From: Streptomyces sp. OR43
Lineage (GTDB): Bacteria; Actinomycetota; Actinomycetes; Streptomycetales; Streptomycetaceae
Reading direction: 5' to 3'
DNA length: 41,892 nucleotides
Assembly: GCF_008042275.1 (NCBI RefSeq)
Contig: NZ_RDBK01000008.1
Location: 173,113 to 215,004 of the forward strand
Made by a program: the position numbers and the translations under genes. Under the pieces are notes generated by a model. That model was given only the letters and a program-made list of their open reading frames with translations, did not search any database and was not told where the DNA came from. Of the stretch, positions 23,597-34,428 are shown piece by piece; within the stretch, counting starts at the first letter, position 1, and each line of letters opens with the position of its first letter.

Positions 23597-24519
23597 TGGG
23601 AGGCCCCCTGCTTCGTACGGGAGTTGGCCGCCTTCAGGAAGCCGAAGGACAGGGCCAGGGTGGCGACGGCGATGATGACCGCCTGGGCGGCCGCCGCGTA
23701 GATGTCGTTGTTGACGAAGGCGTCCTGATAGACCTTCATCAGCGGACTCCAAGTGGTGGACAGGGAGTTGGTGAGCGGCTTCAGCGTCGTCGGCTCGTTG
23801 AAGACCTGGAGCGTGGCGATGATCGAGAAGAAGAACGTCAGCACCAGGGACGGCGCCACCATCGGGATCTTGATCCTGAGCGCGATCTGCAACTGCGAGC
23901 AGCCGTCGAGCCGGGCCGCCTCGAAGATCTCGGCGGGGATCGCCCGCAGCGAGGTGTAGATCACGATCATGTTGAAGCCGGTGCCGCCCCAGACCGCGAT
24001 GTTGGCGAGCGCGAGGTAGAGCGGTCCGCCGTCGAGCAGATCCGGCTGCGGCAGACCCGCCTTGTCCAGCAGGAAGTAGAACGGGCTGACGTCGGGCAGG
24101 TAGAGGAAGCCCCACATCAGCGCGGCGACGACGCCCGGAATCGCGTACGGGAGGAAGATCGCCAGCCGGGTGAAGCCGCGCAGCCGGAGCCGTTCGGTGT
24201 CCAGGAGCAGGGCGAAGAGCAGGGCCAGGCCCAGCATCACGGGGACGACGATCGCGCCGTAGCCCAGGATGCGCAGCGCGCCGTGCAGCAGTTCCGAGTC
24301 GGAGAGCGCGTCGGTGTAGTTGGCGAACCCGGCCCAGATCTCCTTGCGGGCGCCCTTGCCGAGACCCAGTCCGCTGACCTCGGTCCGGCGGAAGCTGAGG
24401 TAGAGCGCGTAGCCGATGGGCAGGGCGAAGAAGAGCAGGAACAGCACGGTGGCGGGGATCAGGAAGGCGTACGGGGCGCTCTTGACCCCGTACGGCTTCC
24501 GGCGGCGTGCGCGTGTCAC
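23593..24519 (-). CDS. ABC sugar transporter permease (MalF/GanP-like)
   Basis: 308 aa, six membrane segments starting SAPYAFLIPATVLFLLFFAL, with EAA loop EIFEAARLDGCSQLQIALRI. The start is GTG 24519, overlapping the binding-protein stop by four bases (GTGA). A basic N-terminal stretch (TRARRRKPYGVK) would sit in the cytoplasm. It pairs with the next permease to form the heterodimeric channel of the importer. Confidence 0.95.
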   Translation of the reverse strand: MTRARRRKPYGVKSAPYAFLIPATVLFLLFFALPIGYALYLSFRRTEVSGLGLGKGARKEIWAGFANYTDALSDSELLHGALRILGYGAIVVPVMLGLALLFALLLDTERLRLRGFTRLAIFLPYAIPGVVAALMWGFLYLPDVSPFYFLLDKAGLPQPDLLDGGPLYLALANIAVWGGTGFNMIVIYTSLRAIPAEIFEAARLDGCSQLQIALRIKIPMVAPSLVLTFFFSIIATLQVFNEPTTLKPLTNSLSTTWSPLMKVYQDAFVNNDIYAAAAQAVIIAVATLALSFGFLKAANSRTKQGASQ

Positions 24520-25838
24520 TCGGAGACTCCGAAGCCCTGCTTCTTCAGGTCGGAGACGGTGGCGTCCTGCATCGCGGTCAGGGCCGGCGCGAAGTCGGAC
24601 CTGCTCTTGGCGGCCTTGGCGAAGTTGTCCTTGAAGGCGGTGTACGCGACGTTCACGTTCGGGCCCCAGGCGGCCGGGGCGGTGCCCTGGGCGATCTTGG
24701 CGGCCTCGGTGTAGAAGCCGGGCTGGTTGGCGAAGTAGGCCGGCGGCTTCGCGAGCGCGCCGCCGGTCTGGGCGGCCGTGGCGGCGGGGTAGATCCCGCT
24801 CTCCTTCACGAGCGCGGCGAGCGCCGCCGGGTCGGTGTTCAGCCACTTGGCGAAGGCGGCGGCGGCCTCCTTGTGCTTCGAGTCGTTGGTGACCGCGGTG
24901 GAGGAGCCGCCCCAGCTGCCGGTCACGCTCTCACCGGACGTCCACTGGGGGAGCGGGGCCATGGCCCACTTGCCCGCGGTGTCGGGAGCGGCGGTGGTCA
25001 GGGTGCCCGGCGCCCAGACCGCGCTGACCCAGGCGATCTGCTTGCCGGTGTTGAGCGCCTTGTTCCAGGCCGGGGTGTACATCGGCTGGTTGTCGATGGC
25101 GCCCTCCTTGACCAGGCCGCCCCAGAAGCCCGCGACCTTCTGCGTGGCCGGGTCGTCGATGGCGACCTTCCACTGGTCGCCCGAGGTGGTCCACCACTGG
25201 GCGCCGGCCTGCTGGGCGAGGCCGGCGAAGAGACCGGAGTCGTTGGAGGAGAAGGTGGTGAGGTCCTTCTCCGGAGCCTTCTTCTTCAGCGCCCGGGCGG
25301 TCTCGGCGAACTCGTCCCAGGTGGTGGGCACGGACAGGCCGTACTGCTTGAACAGGTCCTGGCGGTAGTAGAACATCAGCGGGCCGGAGTCCTGCGGCAG
25401 CGCGTACAGGGCGTCCGAGCCCAGCGTCGCCTGCTGCCAGACACCGTCGGCGAACTTCCCCTTGGCGTCGCCCGCCTCCTTGGATATGTCGGCCAGCACA
25501 TCGTTGGAGACCAGGGTGGGGAGCGCCTGGTACTCGGCCTGCACCAGGTCGGGGGCCTTGTGCGCCTTCGCCGCGGTGATGATCTTGGTGACCAGGTCGT
25601 CGCCCGAGGCCTGCTTCTTCACGGTGACCGTGATGCCGGCCTTCTTGCCCTCGCCCTTGTTCCAGATGTCCGCGACCTTGTCCAGGCCGGGGGCCCAGGC
25701 CCAGTAGGTGAGCGATGCGGGGCCGGAGGCGGCCGGGCCGTCGCCGCTGCCGTCGTCGTCCGACGAGCCGCAGCCCGTGAGCAGTGCGGTGGCGGCGAGC
25801 ACGGCGGCCGTGGACGCCGCGACGATGCGGTACTTCAT
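24516..25838 (-). CDS. Extracellular sugar-binding lipoprotein of the ABC importer (GanS-like)
   Basis: 440-aa family 1 solute-binding protein. It has a lipoprotein signal peptide with lipobox LLTGC (Cys near residue 23), then a Ser/Gly/Asp-rich linker and the mature domain beginning LTYWAWAPGLDKVADIWNK. The ligand domain shows DLVQAEYQALPTLVSNDVLA, YALPQDSGPLMFYYR and a tryptophan-rich sugar cleft (QWWTTSGDQW, GSWGGSS). ATG 25838 has GGGGAG upstream. It binds galacto-oligosaccharides by context. Expression starts from a well-formed promoter overlapped by a LacI-type operator. Confidence 0.94.
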   Translation of the reverse strand: MKYRIVAASTAAVLAATALLTGCGSSDDDGSGDGPAASGPASLTYWAWAPGLDKVADIWNKGEGKKAGITVTVKKQASGDDLVTKIITAAKAHKAPDLVQAEYQALPTLVSNDVLADISKEAGDAKGKFADGVWQQATLGSDALYALPQDSGPLMFYYRQDLFKQYGLSVPTTWDEFAETARALKKKAPEKDLTTFSSNDSGLFAGLAQQAGAQWWTTSGDQWKVAIDDPATQKVAGFWGGLVKEGAIDNQPMYTPAWNKALNTGKQIAWVSAVWAPGTLTTAAPDTAGKWAMAPLPQWTSGESVTGSWGGSSTAVTNDSKHKEAAAAFAKWLNTDPAALAALVKESGIYPAATAAQTGGALAKPPAYFANQPGFYTEAAKIAQGTAPAAWGPNVNVAYTAFKDNFAKAAKSRSDFAPALTAMQDATVSDLKKQGFGVSE

Positions 25839-25883
25839 GGAGGTCTCCCCTGACGAGAAGCGAGGGTGCAGCGCTGATGTGCG

Positions 25884-27901
<2,018 letters not shown>

Positions 27902-27957
27902 GGACGCACGACCGCTTCCCCCGCACCTCCCGCGCAACGGTCGAAGGGACATCGACG

Positions 27958-29526
27958 ATGTACGCAGCGACGCACGGCAAGAAGAGAGCGGGGGTGCTGG
28001 CGGCCTCGCTCTCCGGCCTCCTGCTGGCAGCGCTCCCCGCCCTCCCCGCCCACGCGGCCACGGCCGCCACGACCCCCTCCAACACCGGATTCGAGTCCGG
28101 CACCACCGGCTGGTCGACCTACTCGGCCGGCGGGCAGAACGCCGCCTCCTTCACCGAGGCCGGCGGCCACAGCGGCAGCGCCCGGCTCAGCCACTGGTCC
28201 GCCTCCGCCTACAAGGTGGAGACCTACCAGTACCTCACCGGCCTCACCGACGGCACGTACACCCTGAGCGCCTGGGTCAGGTCGGGCGGCGGCCAGAACT
28301 CCGCGTACCTCGCCCTGCGCAACTGCGGCAGCACCGAACAGCGCACCGACCTGCCGCCGACCGCGAACGGCGGCTGGATCCGCCTCGTCACCTCGGTCGA
28401 GGTCACCGGCGGCTCGTGCACGATCAGCCTGAACTCGGACGCGCACGCGGGGGAGTGGGCCAACTTCGACGACATCGCCTTCACCAAGGGGGCCACCGGC
28501 CTGAGCGTCAGGGGCGGTGACCTCTCCACCCTCCCGAAGAACGAGGCGCACGGCGCCGTCTACCGCAGTGCGAGCGGCACCACCGGCGACGCGATGAGCC
28601 TCCTGAAGTCCGCCGGGATGAACTACGTCCGCCTCAAGGTGTGGGTGAACCCGGCCGACGGGTACAACGACAAGGCCCATGTCCTGGCCATGGCCAAACG
28701 GGCCAAGGCCCTCGGCATGAAGACCCTCGTCGACTTCCACTACTCCGACGCCTGGGCCGACCCCGGCAAGCAGAACAAGCCCGCCGCCTGGTCCGGCCAC
28801 GGCTACGCGCAGCTGCGCACGGACGTCTACCACCACACGTACGACGTGCTGGGCGCCCTCAAGGCCCAGGGCACCACCGCCGACATGGTCCAGATAGGCA
28901 ACGAGACCAACGCCGGAATGCTCTGGCCCGAGGGCTCCGCCGACCACTGGTCCCAGCTCGCCGGGCTGCTCACCTCCGGCGCGAACGCGGCGAAGGCAGT
29001 CTCCTCCGGTACGAAGGTGGCCCTGCACCTCGCCAAGGGCGGCGACAACGCCGGCACCCGCTGGTGGTTCGACAACGCCGTCGCGTACGGCGTGCCCTTC
29101 GACGTCATCGCGCTCTCGTACTACGGCTACTGGCACGGACCGCTGAACGACCTCCAGACCAACCTCGACGACGCCGCCGCCCGCTACGGGAAGCCGGTCC
29201 TGGTCGCCGAGACGGCGTACGCGCACACCCTGGCCGACGCCGACGGCCTGGAGAACAACATCGCCACCGCGGACCAGCTCGTCAGCGGCTACCCGGCCAC
29301 CCCGGCCGGCCAAACGGCGAATCTCCGTGACGTGATGAACGTCGTCGAGGCGGTCCCCGGCGGCCGGGGCCTGGGCGCCGTCTACTGGGAGCCGGCCTGG
29401 ACCGCCGTGAGCGGCAGCGGCTGGGACCCGGCCGACCCGGCTTCGGGCAACGCCTGGGAGAACCAGGCGCTGTTCGGCTACGACAGCAAGCTGCTCCCGG
29501 CGGCGCGCTGGTTCTCCCACCGGTAG
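27958..29526 (+). CDS. Secreted GH53 arabinogalactan endo-beta-1,4-galactanase
   Basis: 522 aa. A signal peptide (GVLAASLSGLLLAALPALPAHA) is followed by an N-terminal carbohydrate-binding beta-sandwich (about residues 38-180: NTGFESGTTGWSTYSAGGQN ... CTISLNSDAHAGEWANFDDI). The GH53 TIM barrel begins LSVRGGDLSTLPKNE. The acid/base Glu is in QIGNETNAGML (near residue 316) and the nucleophile Glu in LVAETAYAHT (near 418); the pattern VDFHYSDAWADPGKQ is typical of the family. It hydrolyses beta-1,4-galactan outside the cell, supplying galacto-oligosaccharides to the divergent ABC importer. It starts 56 bp after the disrupted GH42 gene and is probably co-transcribed with it, so polarity could affect its expression. 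Confidence 0.95.
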   Translation: MYAATHGKKRAGVLAASLSGLLLAALPALPAHAATAATTPSNTGFESGTTGWSTYSAGGQNAASFTEAGGHSGSARLSHWSASAYKVETYQYLTGLTDGTYTLSAWVRSGGGQNSAYLALRNCGSTEQRTDLPPTANGGWIRLVTSVEVTGGSCTISLNSDAHAGEWANFDDIAFTKGATGLSVRGGDLSTLPKNEAHGAVYRSASGTTGDAMSLLKSAGMNYVRLKVWVNPADGYNDKAHVLAMAKRAKALGMKTLVDFHYSDAWADPGKQNKPAAWSGHGYAQLRTDVYHHTYDVLGALKAQGTTADMVQIGNETNAGMLWPEGSADHWSQLAGLLTSGANAAKAVSSGTKVALHLAKGGDNAGTRWWFDNAVAYGVPFDVIALSYYGYWHGPLNDLQTNLDDAAARYGKPVLVAETAYAHTLADADGLENNIATADQLVSGYPATPAGQTANLRDVMNVVEAVPGGRGLGAVYWEPAWTAVSGSGWDPADPASGNAWENQALFGYDSKLLPAARWFSHR

Positions 29527-29544
29527 CCCTTCGACGGAGGTGTG

Positions 29545-29581
29545 CCCGGCCACTTTGACCCGCCGACGCTGACCGGCCGGG
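29545..29581. terminator. Weak hairpin between convergent genes
   Basis: CCCGGCC (29545-29551) and GGCCGGG (29575-29581) are complementary across a 23-base loop, in the 57-bp gap between the galactanase stop and the MFS transporter stop. Possible shared terminator. Confidence 0.35.
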
Positions 29582-29583
29582 GT

Positions 29584-30846
29584 TCACGGGCGGGGAAGGT
29601 CCTGGTGTGCCGGGTCCGGGACGCTGTCTCGCGTGAGCGCCCAGAGTGCGAGCGCGAGGCAGCTGACCGCCGCGCCCAGCGCGCACACGGCACCCCAGCC
29701 GGCCGCCGTGTAGAGGGAGGTCGCGGCGATCGCGCCGGTCGCGCTGCCGATCGAGTAGAAGACCATGTATCCCCCGATCAACCGGCTGCCCGCGTCCGGA
29801 TGCAGCGCGTGGATCAGGGTCTGGTTGGTGACATGGACGGCCTGTACGGCGAGGTCCAGGAGGATCACGCCGACGACCAGGGCCCAGAGCGAACTGCGGG
29901 TGAAGGCCAGGGGCAGCCACGAGGCGGCGAGCAGCGCCAGGGCGATGCCGGTGGTCGGTCGGGAGAGTCCGCGGTCGTTGAGGCGGCCCGCCCAGGCCGC
30001 CGCCAGGGCGCCGGCTGCTCCGACCAGGCCCAGCGCGCCGATCGCGGTGTGGGAGAAGGAGTACGGGGGCTCGCTGAGAGGCAGGGCGATACTGCTCCAC
30101 AACGTGCTGAACGCCGTGAAGACGAGGAGGCCGAGCAGGGCGCGGAGCCGCAGGAGCCGTTCCCGTGCGAACAGGGTGACCGTGGAGCGCAGGAGCTGTC
30201 CGTAGCGCAGGGATGCCGGCGGGGCGGCGTTGTCGCGCGGCAGCACGCGGTACAGGACCAGGGCGAGCAGCGCGGTGAGCGCCGCCGAGGCGAGGTAGAC
30301 GGAGCGCCAGCCCGCGAGGTCGGCCAGGACACCCGATGCGGTGCGGGCGAGCAGGATCCCGACGACCACGCCGCTGGTCACCGTGCCGACGACGCGTCCG
30401 CGCCGGGCGGGCGCGGTCAGGGCCGCGGCGAAGGCCACCAGTGTCTGCGTGACCACCGCGAGCAGCCCTGTCCCGGCCATGCCCGCGAGCAGGACCGCCG
30501 CGGTGCGGGAGGTGGCGACCACGGCCAGCGCCGCCACCAGGAGGAGCAGTTGGGCCACGACGAGCCGTCTGCGGTCGGCCACGTCGCCCAGCGGTACGAG
30601 GAAGAACAGCCCCAGCCCGTATCCGACATGAGTCAGCGTGACGACGCTGCCGACGAGTGCCGGGCGCATGGCGAGGTCGTGGCCCACGGTCACCAGGAGC
30701 GGCTGGGCGAAGTAGACGTTCGCCACCGCGGTTCCACAGGCGACGGCGAACAGCAGTGTGACGCCGCGGGACAGGACGAACCCGGAGCCTGCACCGCCGA
30801 GGTCCGCGGTCCGCGGTGGTGTCGCATCCTCACAGTCGTTGAGCAT
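29584..30846 (-). CDS. MFS transporter (drug-efflux type)
   Basis: 420 aa with twelve predicted membrane segments. The first is VTLLFAVACGTAVANVYFAQ, followed by the family loop motif GDVADRRRLV between segments 2 and 3. The PQPLL-like beginning (FAQPLLVTVG) matches the arabinose/chloramphenicol-efflux-like MFS branch. ATG 30846 has GGAGGAG upstream, preferred over an upstream GTG at 30864. Divergent from an HxlR regulator with shared repeats between, so export of a toxic or redox-active compound under HxlR control is the likely role; the substrate is unknown. Confidence 0.92.
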   Translation of the reverse strand: MLNDCEDATPPRTADLGGAGSGFVLSRGVTLLFAVACGTAVANVYFAQPLLVTVGHDLAMRPALVGSVVTLTHVGYGLGLFFLVPLGDVADRRRLVVAQLLLLVAALAVVATSRTAAVLLAGMAGTGLLAVVTQTLVAFAAALTAPARRGRVVGTVTSGVVVGILLARTASGVLADLAGWRSVYLASAALTALLALVLYRVLPRDNAAPPASLRYGQLLRSTVTLFARERLLRLRALLGLLVFTAFSTLWSSIALPLSEPPYSFSHTAIGALGLVGAAGALAAAWAGRLNDRGLSRPTTGIALALLAASWLPLAFTRSSLWALVVGVILLDLAVQAVHVTNQTLIHALHPDAGSRLIGGYMVFYSIGSATGAIAATSLYTAAGWGAVCALGAAVSCLALALWALTRDSVPDPAHQDLPRP

Positions 30847-30871
30847 CAGCACTCCTCCGCACACATGGTTT

Positions 30872-30924
30872 CATCTTGCTACCAGTGCGGGACCATAGCT
30901 TTGTTGGTAGCATCTTGCAACTAG
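30872..30924. promoter_or_regulatory. Operator region between MFS and HxlR genes
   Basis: Direct repeats CATCTTGCTACCAG (30872-30885) and CATCTTGCAACTAG (30911-30924) agree at 12 of 14 bases. They are combined with a perfect 8-bp inverted repeat TGCTACCA (30877-30884) / TGGTAGCA (30905-30912). The cluster lies centrally in the 111-bp divergent gap, as expected for an HxlR dimer controlling both directions. Confidence 0.6.
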
Positions 30925-30957
30925 CATGAATGTGCCGGCGTGGATATGGAGGACGGC

Positions 30958-31410
30958 ATGGTGACAAGGACGCGTTTCGACGACAGCGACTGTCCCGTCG
31001 CGCGGTCGGTGGACGCGATCGGCGACTGGTGGTCTCTTCTGATCGTGCGGGACGCCTTCGACGGGAGCCGGCGCTTCGGGGAGTTCCAGCGCAGCCTCGG
31101 CGTGGCGAAGAACATCCTCACCGCACGCCTGCGGGCCCTGGTCGCCGGCGGTGTCCTCGAATCCGTCCCCGCCTCGGACGGCAGCGCCTACCGGGAGTAC
31201 GTACTGACTCCGAAGGGCGAAGCGCTCTTCCCCGTCATCGTGGCGCTGCGGCAATGGGGGGAGCAGAACTTCTTCGCCCCGGACGAACCGCACTCGCAGT
31301 TGCTCGACCGCCGGCAGGGACAGCGTCTACGCGCGCTGGAGGTCCGGGCGGCGGACGGGCGACGGCTGAACCCCGAGGACACCACCGTCCACAAGGTCTC
31401 CTCCCAGTGA
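30958..31410 (+). CDS. HxlR-family transcriptional regulator
   Basis: 150-aa winged-helix protein. The HxlR signature begins with a single cysteine near the N terminus (DDSDCPVARSVDAIGDWWSL), then LLIVRDAFDGSRRFGEFQRS and the recognition helix LGVAKNILTARLRALVAGGV. The wing REYVLTPKGEALFPVIVALR follows. This cysteine is a redox switch in some HxlR-type regulators such as HypR and QorR. ATG 30958 has GGAGG six bases upstream and is preferred to a GTG at 30940 and an ATG at 30946. Its likely target is the divergent MFS gene. Confidence 0.93.
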   Translation: MVTRTRFDDSDCPVARSVDAIGDWWSLLIVRDAFDGSRRFGEFQRSLGVAKNILTARLRALVAGGVLESVPASDGSAYREYVLTPKGEALFPVIVALRQWGEQNFFAPDEPHSQLLDRRQGQRLRALEVRAADGRRLNPEDTTVHKVSSQ

Positions 31411-31426
31411 TCCTGGTGGACGGCCC

Positions 31427-32437
31427 TCAGGCCGGCGGGGCCCCGTGCCACTTCCACGACGTCACGCGCTCGCGGCCCGGCAGATCGGCGCGGCCGGTGG
31501 ACCACAGCAGGACGGTCCACCGGTCGGCGTCGTCCGGGGCGTCGGGGAAGAGCCGGGCCAGCACCCGGTCGCACAGGTCGGCGGGCGGCGTCCAGGTGAC
31601 GCCGAGACCCTCGGCGATGTCGTGGGTGTGCGCGAGGGTCTCCACGATGCCCATCGCGGCGAACCCCTCCGGGTCCGAGACGCCGTAGGAGTGGTACGAG
31701 CGGACACCGGGGGAGGCCGTCCGCACCATCGCGGACAGCAGGGCGCCGCTCGCCTCCAGGGTCTGGAGCAGCCCGGCGGTTCCCGCCTCCGGGTCCGCGA
31801 AGATCGCGTTCCAGGGGCCGCCCTCACGCTCCGGAGCCCAGCGGTAGGGAACCTCGGTCTCCAACGGGGGCCTGCGCGGGCCGAGCTGGACGGCGTACGC
31901 GAAGAGGTCGTCGCTCAGGTGCTCCACGGTCTCCCAGCAGTCCCAGGTGAGCGTGCCTGCGGGAATGCGCCAGTCCTCGGCCGGCGAGTTCGCGAGCGTG
32001 TCCACCGCCAGGCTTACCGCCGATGTCACGTCGTCCGCGGTGACCGGCAGCCGCTTCCCGGTCAGCCGCGCCCGCTCACGCGCACTGCACTCGACACAGA
32101 ACTCGTTGCCCTCCGGATCGGCCAGGGTCGCCCAGCCCCGCCCGTCCGGCCTGCGGTGGTCACCGACCAGCGTGGCGCCGAGGCCGAGCAGCCGCTCGAC
32201 CTCCTCGTCACGGGTGCGGTCGTCGGGCTGGATGTCGAAGTGGATGCGGTTCTTGACGCTCTTCGGCTCGGGCACGGTGACGAACAGCAGGGCGGCATCG
32301 GGGGTTTCGACCAGAGCCTCGGGATCGCCGGGGAAGTCGTCGTCGGCGAGGGAGGAACCCAGCACCTGCGCCCAGAACGTGCCGAGCTTGTAGGCGTCGG
32401 CGCAGTCGATGGTGACGTGGTGTACGTGTGAAGTCAT
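31427..32437 (-). CDS. Fusion of a VOC (glyoxalase-like) domain and a maleylpyruvate-isomerase-like (DinB fold) domain
   Basis: 336 aa. Residues 1-120 form a glyoxalase-like VOC domain (HHVTIDCADAYKLGTFWAQV; RIHFDIQPDDRTRDEEVERL; TLADPEGNEFCVE). Residues ~130-330 form a DinB/MDMPI-type helical bundle (LAVDTLANSPAEDW; CWETVEHLSDDLFAYAVQL; GIVETLAHTHDIAEGLGVTW) with the three His expected for metal binding (in VEHLSD, TLAHTHD). MDMPI proteins use mycothiol in actinobacteria, so detoxification of an electrophile is plausible but unproven. The C terminus lies 16 bp from the convergent HxlR stop. ATG 32437 has GGAGA upstream at a long distance. Confidence 0.88.
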   Translation of the reverse strand: MTSHVHHVTIDCADAYKLGTFWAQVLGSSLADDDFPGDPEALVETPDAALLFVTVPEPKSVKNRIHFDIQPDDRTRDEEVERLLGLGATLVGDHRRPDGRGWATLADPEGNEFCVECSARERARLTGKRLPVTADDVTSAVSLAVDTLANSPAEDWRIPAGTLTWDCWETVEHLSDDLFAYAVQLGPRRPPLETEVPYRWAPEREGGPWNAIFADPEAGTAGLLQTLEASGALLSAMVRTASPGVRSYHSYGVSDPEGFAAMGIVETLAHTHDIAEGLGVTWTPPADLCDRVLARLFPDAPDDADRWTVLLWSTGRADLPGRERVTSWKWHGAPPA

Positions 32438-32503
32438 GGGGTCACTGTCTCCGCTGCCCGCGCCGGGGTCCAGCGAGTTGAACCACGGGGTGCCCCGGCC
32501 CGG

Positions 32504-33391
32504 TCACTCCCTCTCCTCCCGGCTCAACAGCCGCCGCCCCTGCCCGCTCTCGTCCGCCCCCCAGTAGTCGGCGTATTCTTTGTCGTCGACCATGCCGGAG
32601 ACCCGGAAGACACCGACGCCGGTACCGGGCTCGTTCACGACGAGAGAGTGCTGACTGCCCTTCTTGTCGAGGTAGTTCACCTTCAGGTGGTATTCGACGT
32701 ACTCCCTGCCCAGGAGTTTCGCCTCGACGGCCATGACGAAACCCTCCCCCGCCTTGAGGACCTGCGACTGACGGGTGAAGTAGGGCTTTCCGTTCTGGGT
32801 GAACTTCGGGTAGCGGTTGTCGAGGTTCAACCGAACCGGGATGCTGTTTGACGCCATCCCTCCCAGAGGCTCGATCAGCGTGGTGTCGATCGCCGCGGTG
32901 CGGCGTGTGATCACCGGGAGGATGTCCACCACCCTGACCGGGGAGGAGACGTTGGTGACAGCGACCTTGTACGCGGTCATGTGGATCGAGGTCGCCTTGA
33001 TCTTCCGGAGCAGGCGCTCCCACTCCTCCGGCGTCTCCGCTCCACGGATCACCTCGGCTCTGTCCTCGGGGCTTGTCACGCGCTGCTCCGAGACCAGGAA
33101 CGAGCCGCCCTTCTCCGGTATGGCCACCACTTTGAGCGGTACCGCGGGCTCCGTGTGCGGCGGCGCGGTAGCCGCCGGTTTCTTCTCGTCCGTCAGCACG
33201 TCGGTGACGAATCCCTGAACCGACGATCCCAGGCCGGTGATGAAGCTGACGATCACGGCGGAGACGCCGGCCAGAACCGATGCCGCGATCACCGTGCGCG
33301 CCGAGTTCCGGTCGGTTTCCGGTCTTCCCCCGGCACGTCGTCGTTCGGACACCCGCCGAAGGTGTTCACGTTGGTTGGCCCGTCGCACCAT
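32504..33391 (-). CDS. Membrane-anchored protein of unknown function
   Basis: 295 aa. The N terminus is strongly basic (REHLRRVSERRRAGGRPETD), followed by a single membrane helix at about residues 33-55 (TVIAASVLAGVSAVIVSFIT). The ~235-residue outer domain is predicted to be mainly beta (KVVAIPEKGGSFLVSEQRVT; YKVAVTNVSSPVRVVDILPV). I recognise no family. ATG 33391 has GGGGG upstream. It lies between the VOC fusion gene and the ectoine operon terminator, with no obvious operon partner. Confidence 0.8.
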   Translation of the reverse strand: MVRRANQREHLRRVSERRRAGGRPETDRNSARTVIAASVLAGVSAVIVSFITGLGSSVQGFVTDVLTDEKKPAATAPPHTEPAVPLKVVAIPEKGGSFLVSEQRVTSPEDRAEVIRGAETPEEWERLLRKIKATSIHMTAYKVAVTNVSSPVRVVDILPVITRRTAAIDTTLIEPLGGMASNSIPVRLNLDNRYPKFTQNGKPYFTRQSQVLKAGEGFVMAVEAKLLGREYVEYHLKVNYLDKKGSQHSLVVNEPGTGVGVFRVSGMVDDKEYADYWGADESGQGRRLLSREERE

Positions 33392-33479
33392 GCTGCCCCC
33401 GCTCCGGAAATTCCTTGATCCTCACGCGGTTCACGAGGGTGGGGCCAGTGGATTCGCGGCGGGTCGAGGGCATGCGGAC

Positions 33480-33509
33480 GGGGCGGGACGCATCGCTGCG
33501 TCCCGCCCC
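33480..33509 (-). terminator. Terminator of the ectoine operon
   Basis: GGGGCGGGACGCA (33480-33492) and TGCGTCCCGCCCC (33497-33509) form a perfect 13-bp stem with a 4-base loop, 19 bp past the ectD stop. No U-tract. Confidence 0.8.
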
Positions 33510-33528
33510 AACCAGCTTTCGTACAGCC

Positions 33529-34422
33529 TTACTTCACCGGCGTGAAGTCCCGCGCCCCGATGAACTCCGGGCGGCGGATCGGAGCCGCGAAGGGCTCCTG
33601 GGCCGTGTTCTCCACGCTGTTGAACACGATGAACACGTTGCTGCGCGGGTACGGGGTGATGTTGTCGCCCGACCCGTGCATCGCGTTGCAGTCGAACCAG
33701 GTCGCCGAACCGGCCTTGCCCGTGAAGAGCCTGATGCCGTGCCGGTCGGCCATCTTCGTCAGCGCCTCGTCGGACGGGGTGCCGGCGTCCTGCATCTGCA
33801 GGGACTTCTTGTAGTTGTCCTTCGGCGTCTCGCCCGCGCAGCCGAGGAACGACTTGTGCGAGCCGGGCATGATCATCAGCCCGCCGTTGGTGTCGTAGTT
33901 CTCGGTCAGCGCGATCGACACGGACACGGTCCGCATGTTCGGCAGACCGTCCTCGGCGTGCCAGGTCTCGAAGTCCGAGTGCCAGTAGAAGCCCGAAGCC
34001 CCGAAGCCCGGCTTCACGTTGATCCTCGACTGGTGGACGTACACGTCCGAGCCGAGGATCTGACGGGCCCGGCCCACCACGCGCTCGTCGCTGACGAGAC
34101 GGGCGAAGACCTCGCTGAGCCGGTGGACCTCGAAGACCGACCGTACGGAGTCCGACTTCGGCTCGATGATCGAGCGCTCGTCGGCCCGCACCGCAGGGTC
34201 GGCGATCAGCCGTTCCAGTTCGGCGTGGTAGCCGGCCACCTCGTCCGGGGTGATCAGCTGGTCGACGGTGAGGAAGCCGTCGCGCTCGAAGCCCTGGAGC
34301 TCCTTGGCGGCGACCGGACCCGGTGCGCCCGGCGCGGACCAGATGACCGGGTCCTGGCGGGGAGTGGTCATCTCGGCGGCGCCGCGCGACGGGTACAGGT
34401 CGGCGCGTACTTCGGTGGTCAT
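33529..34422 (-). CDS. ectD: Ectoine hydroxylase
   Basis: Fe(II)/2-oxoglutarate-dependent dioxygenase that converts ectoine to 5-hydroxyectoine in the cytoplasm. 297 aa, normal for EctD. The iron-binding facial triad is visible as H148 and D150 in GFYWHSDFETWHAEDGLPNM and the distal His in WFDCNAMHGSGDN. The central EctD signature stretch runs through this and NGGLMIMPGSHKSF. It starts 6 bp after the ectC stop, so the two are co-transcribed and probably coupled. Last gene of ectABCD; its presence predicts hydroxyectoine for heat and desiccation tolerance. Confidence 0.97.
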   Translation of the reverse strand: MTTEVRADLYPSRGAAEMTTPRQDPVIWSAPGAPGPVAAKELQGFERDGFLTVDQLITPDEVAGYHAELERLIADPAVRADERSIIEPKSDSVRSVFEVHRLSEVFARLVSDERVVGRARQILGSDVYVHQSRINVKPGFGASGFYWHSDFETWHAEDGLPNMRTVSVSIALTENYDTNGGLMIMPGSHKSFLGCAGETPKDNYKKSLQMQDAGTPSDEALTKMADRHGIRLFTGKAGSATWFDCNAMHGSGDNITPYPRSNVFIVFNSVENTAQEPFAAPIRRPEFIGARDFTPVK

Positions 34423-34428
34423 GGGGGT

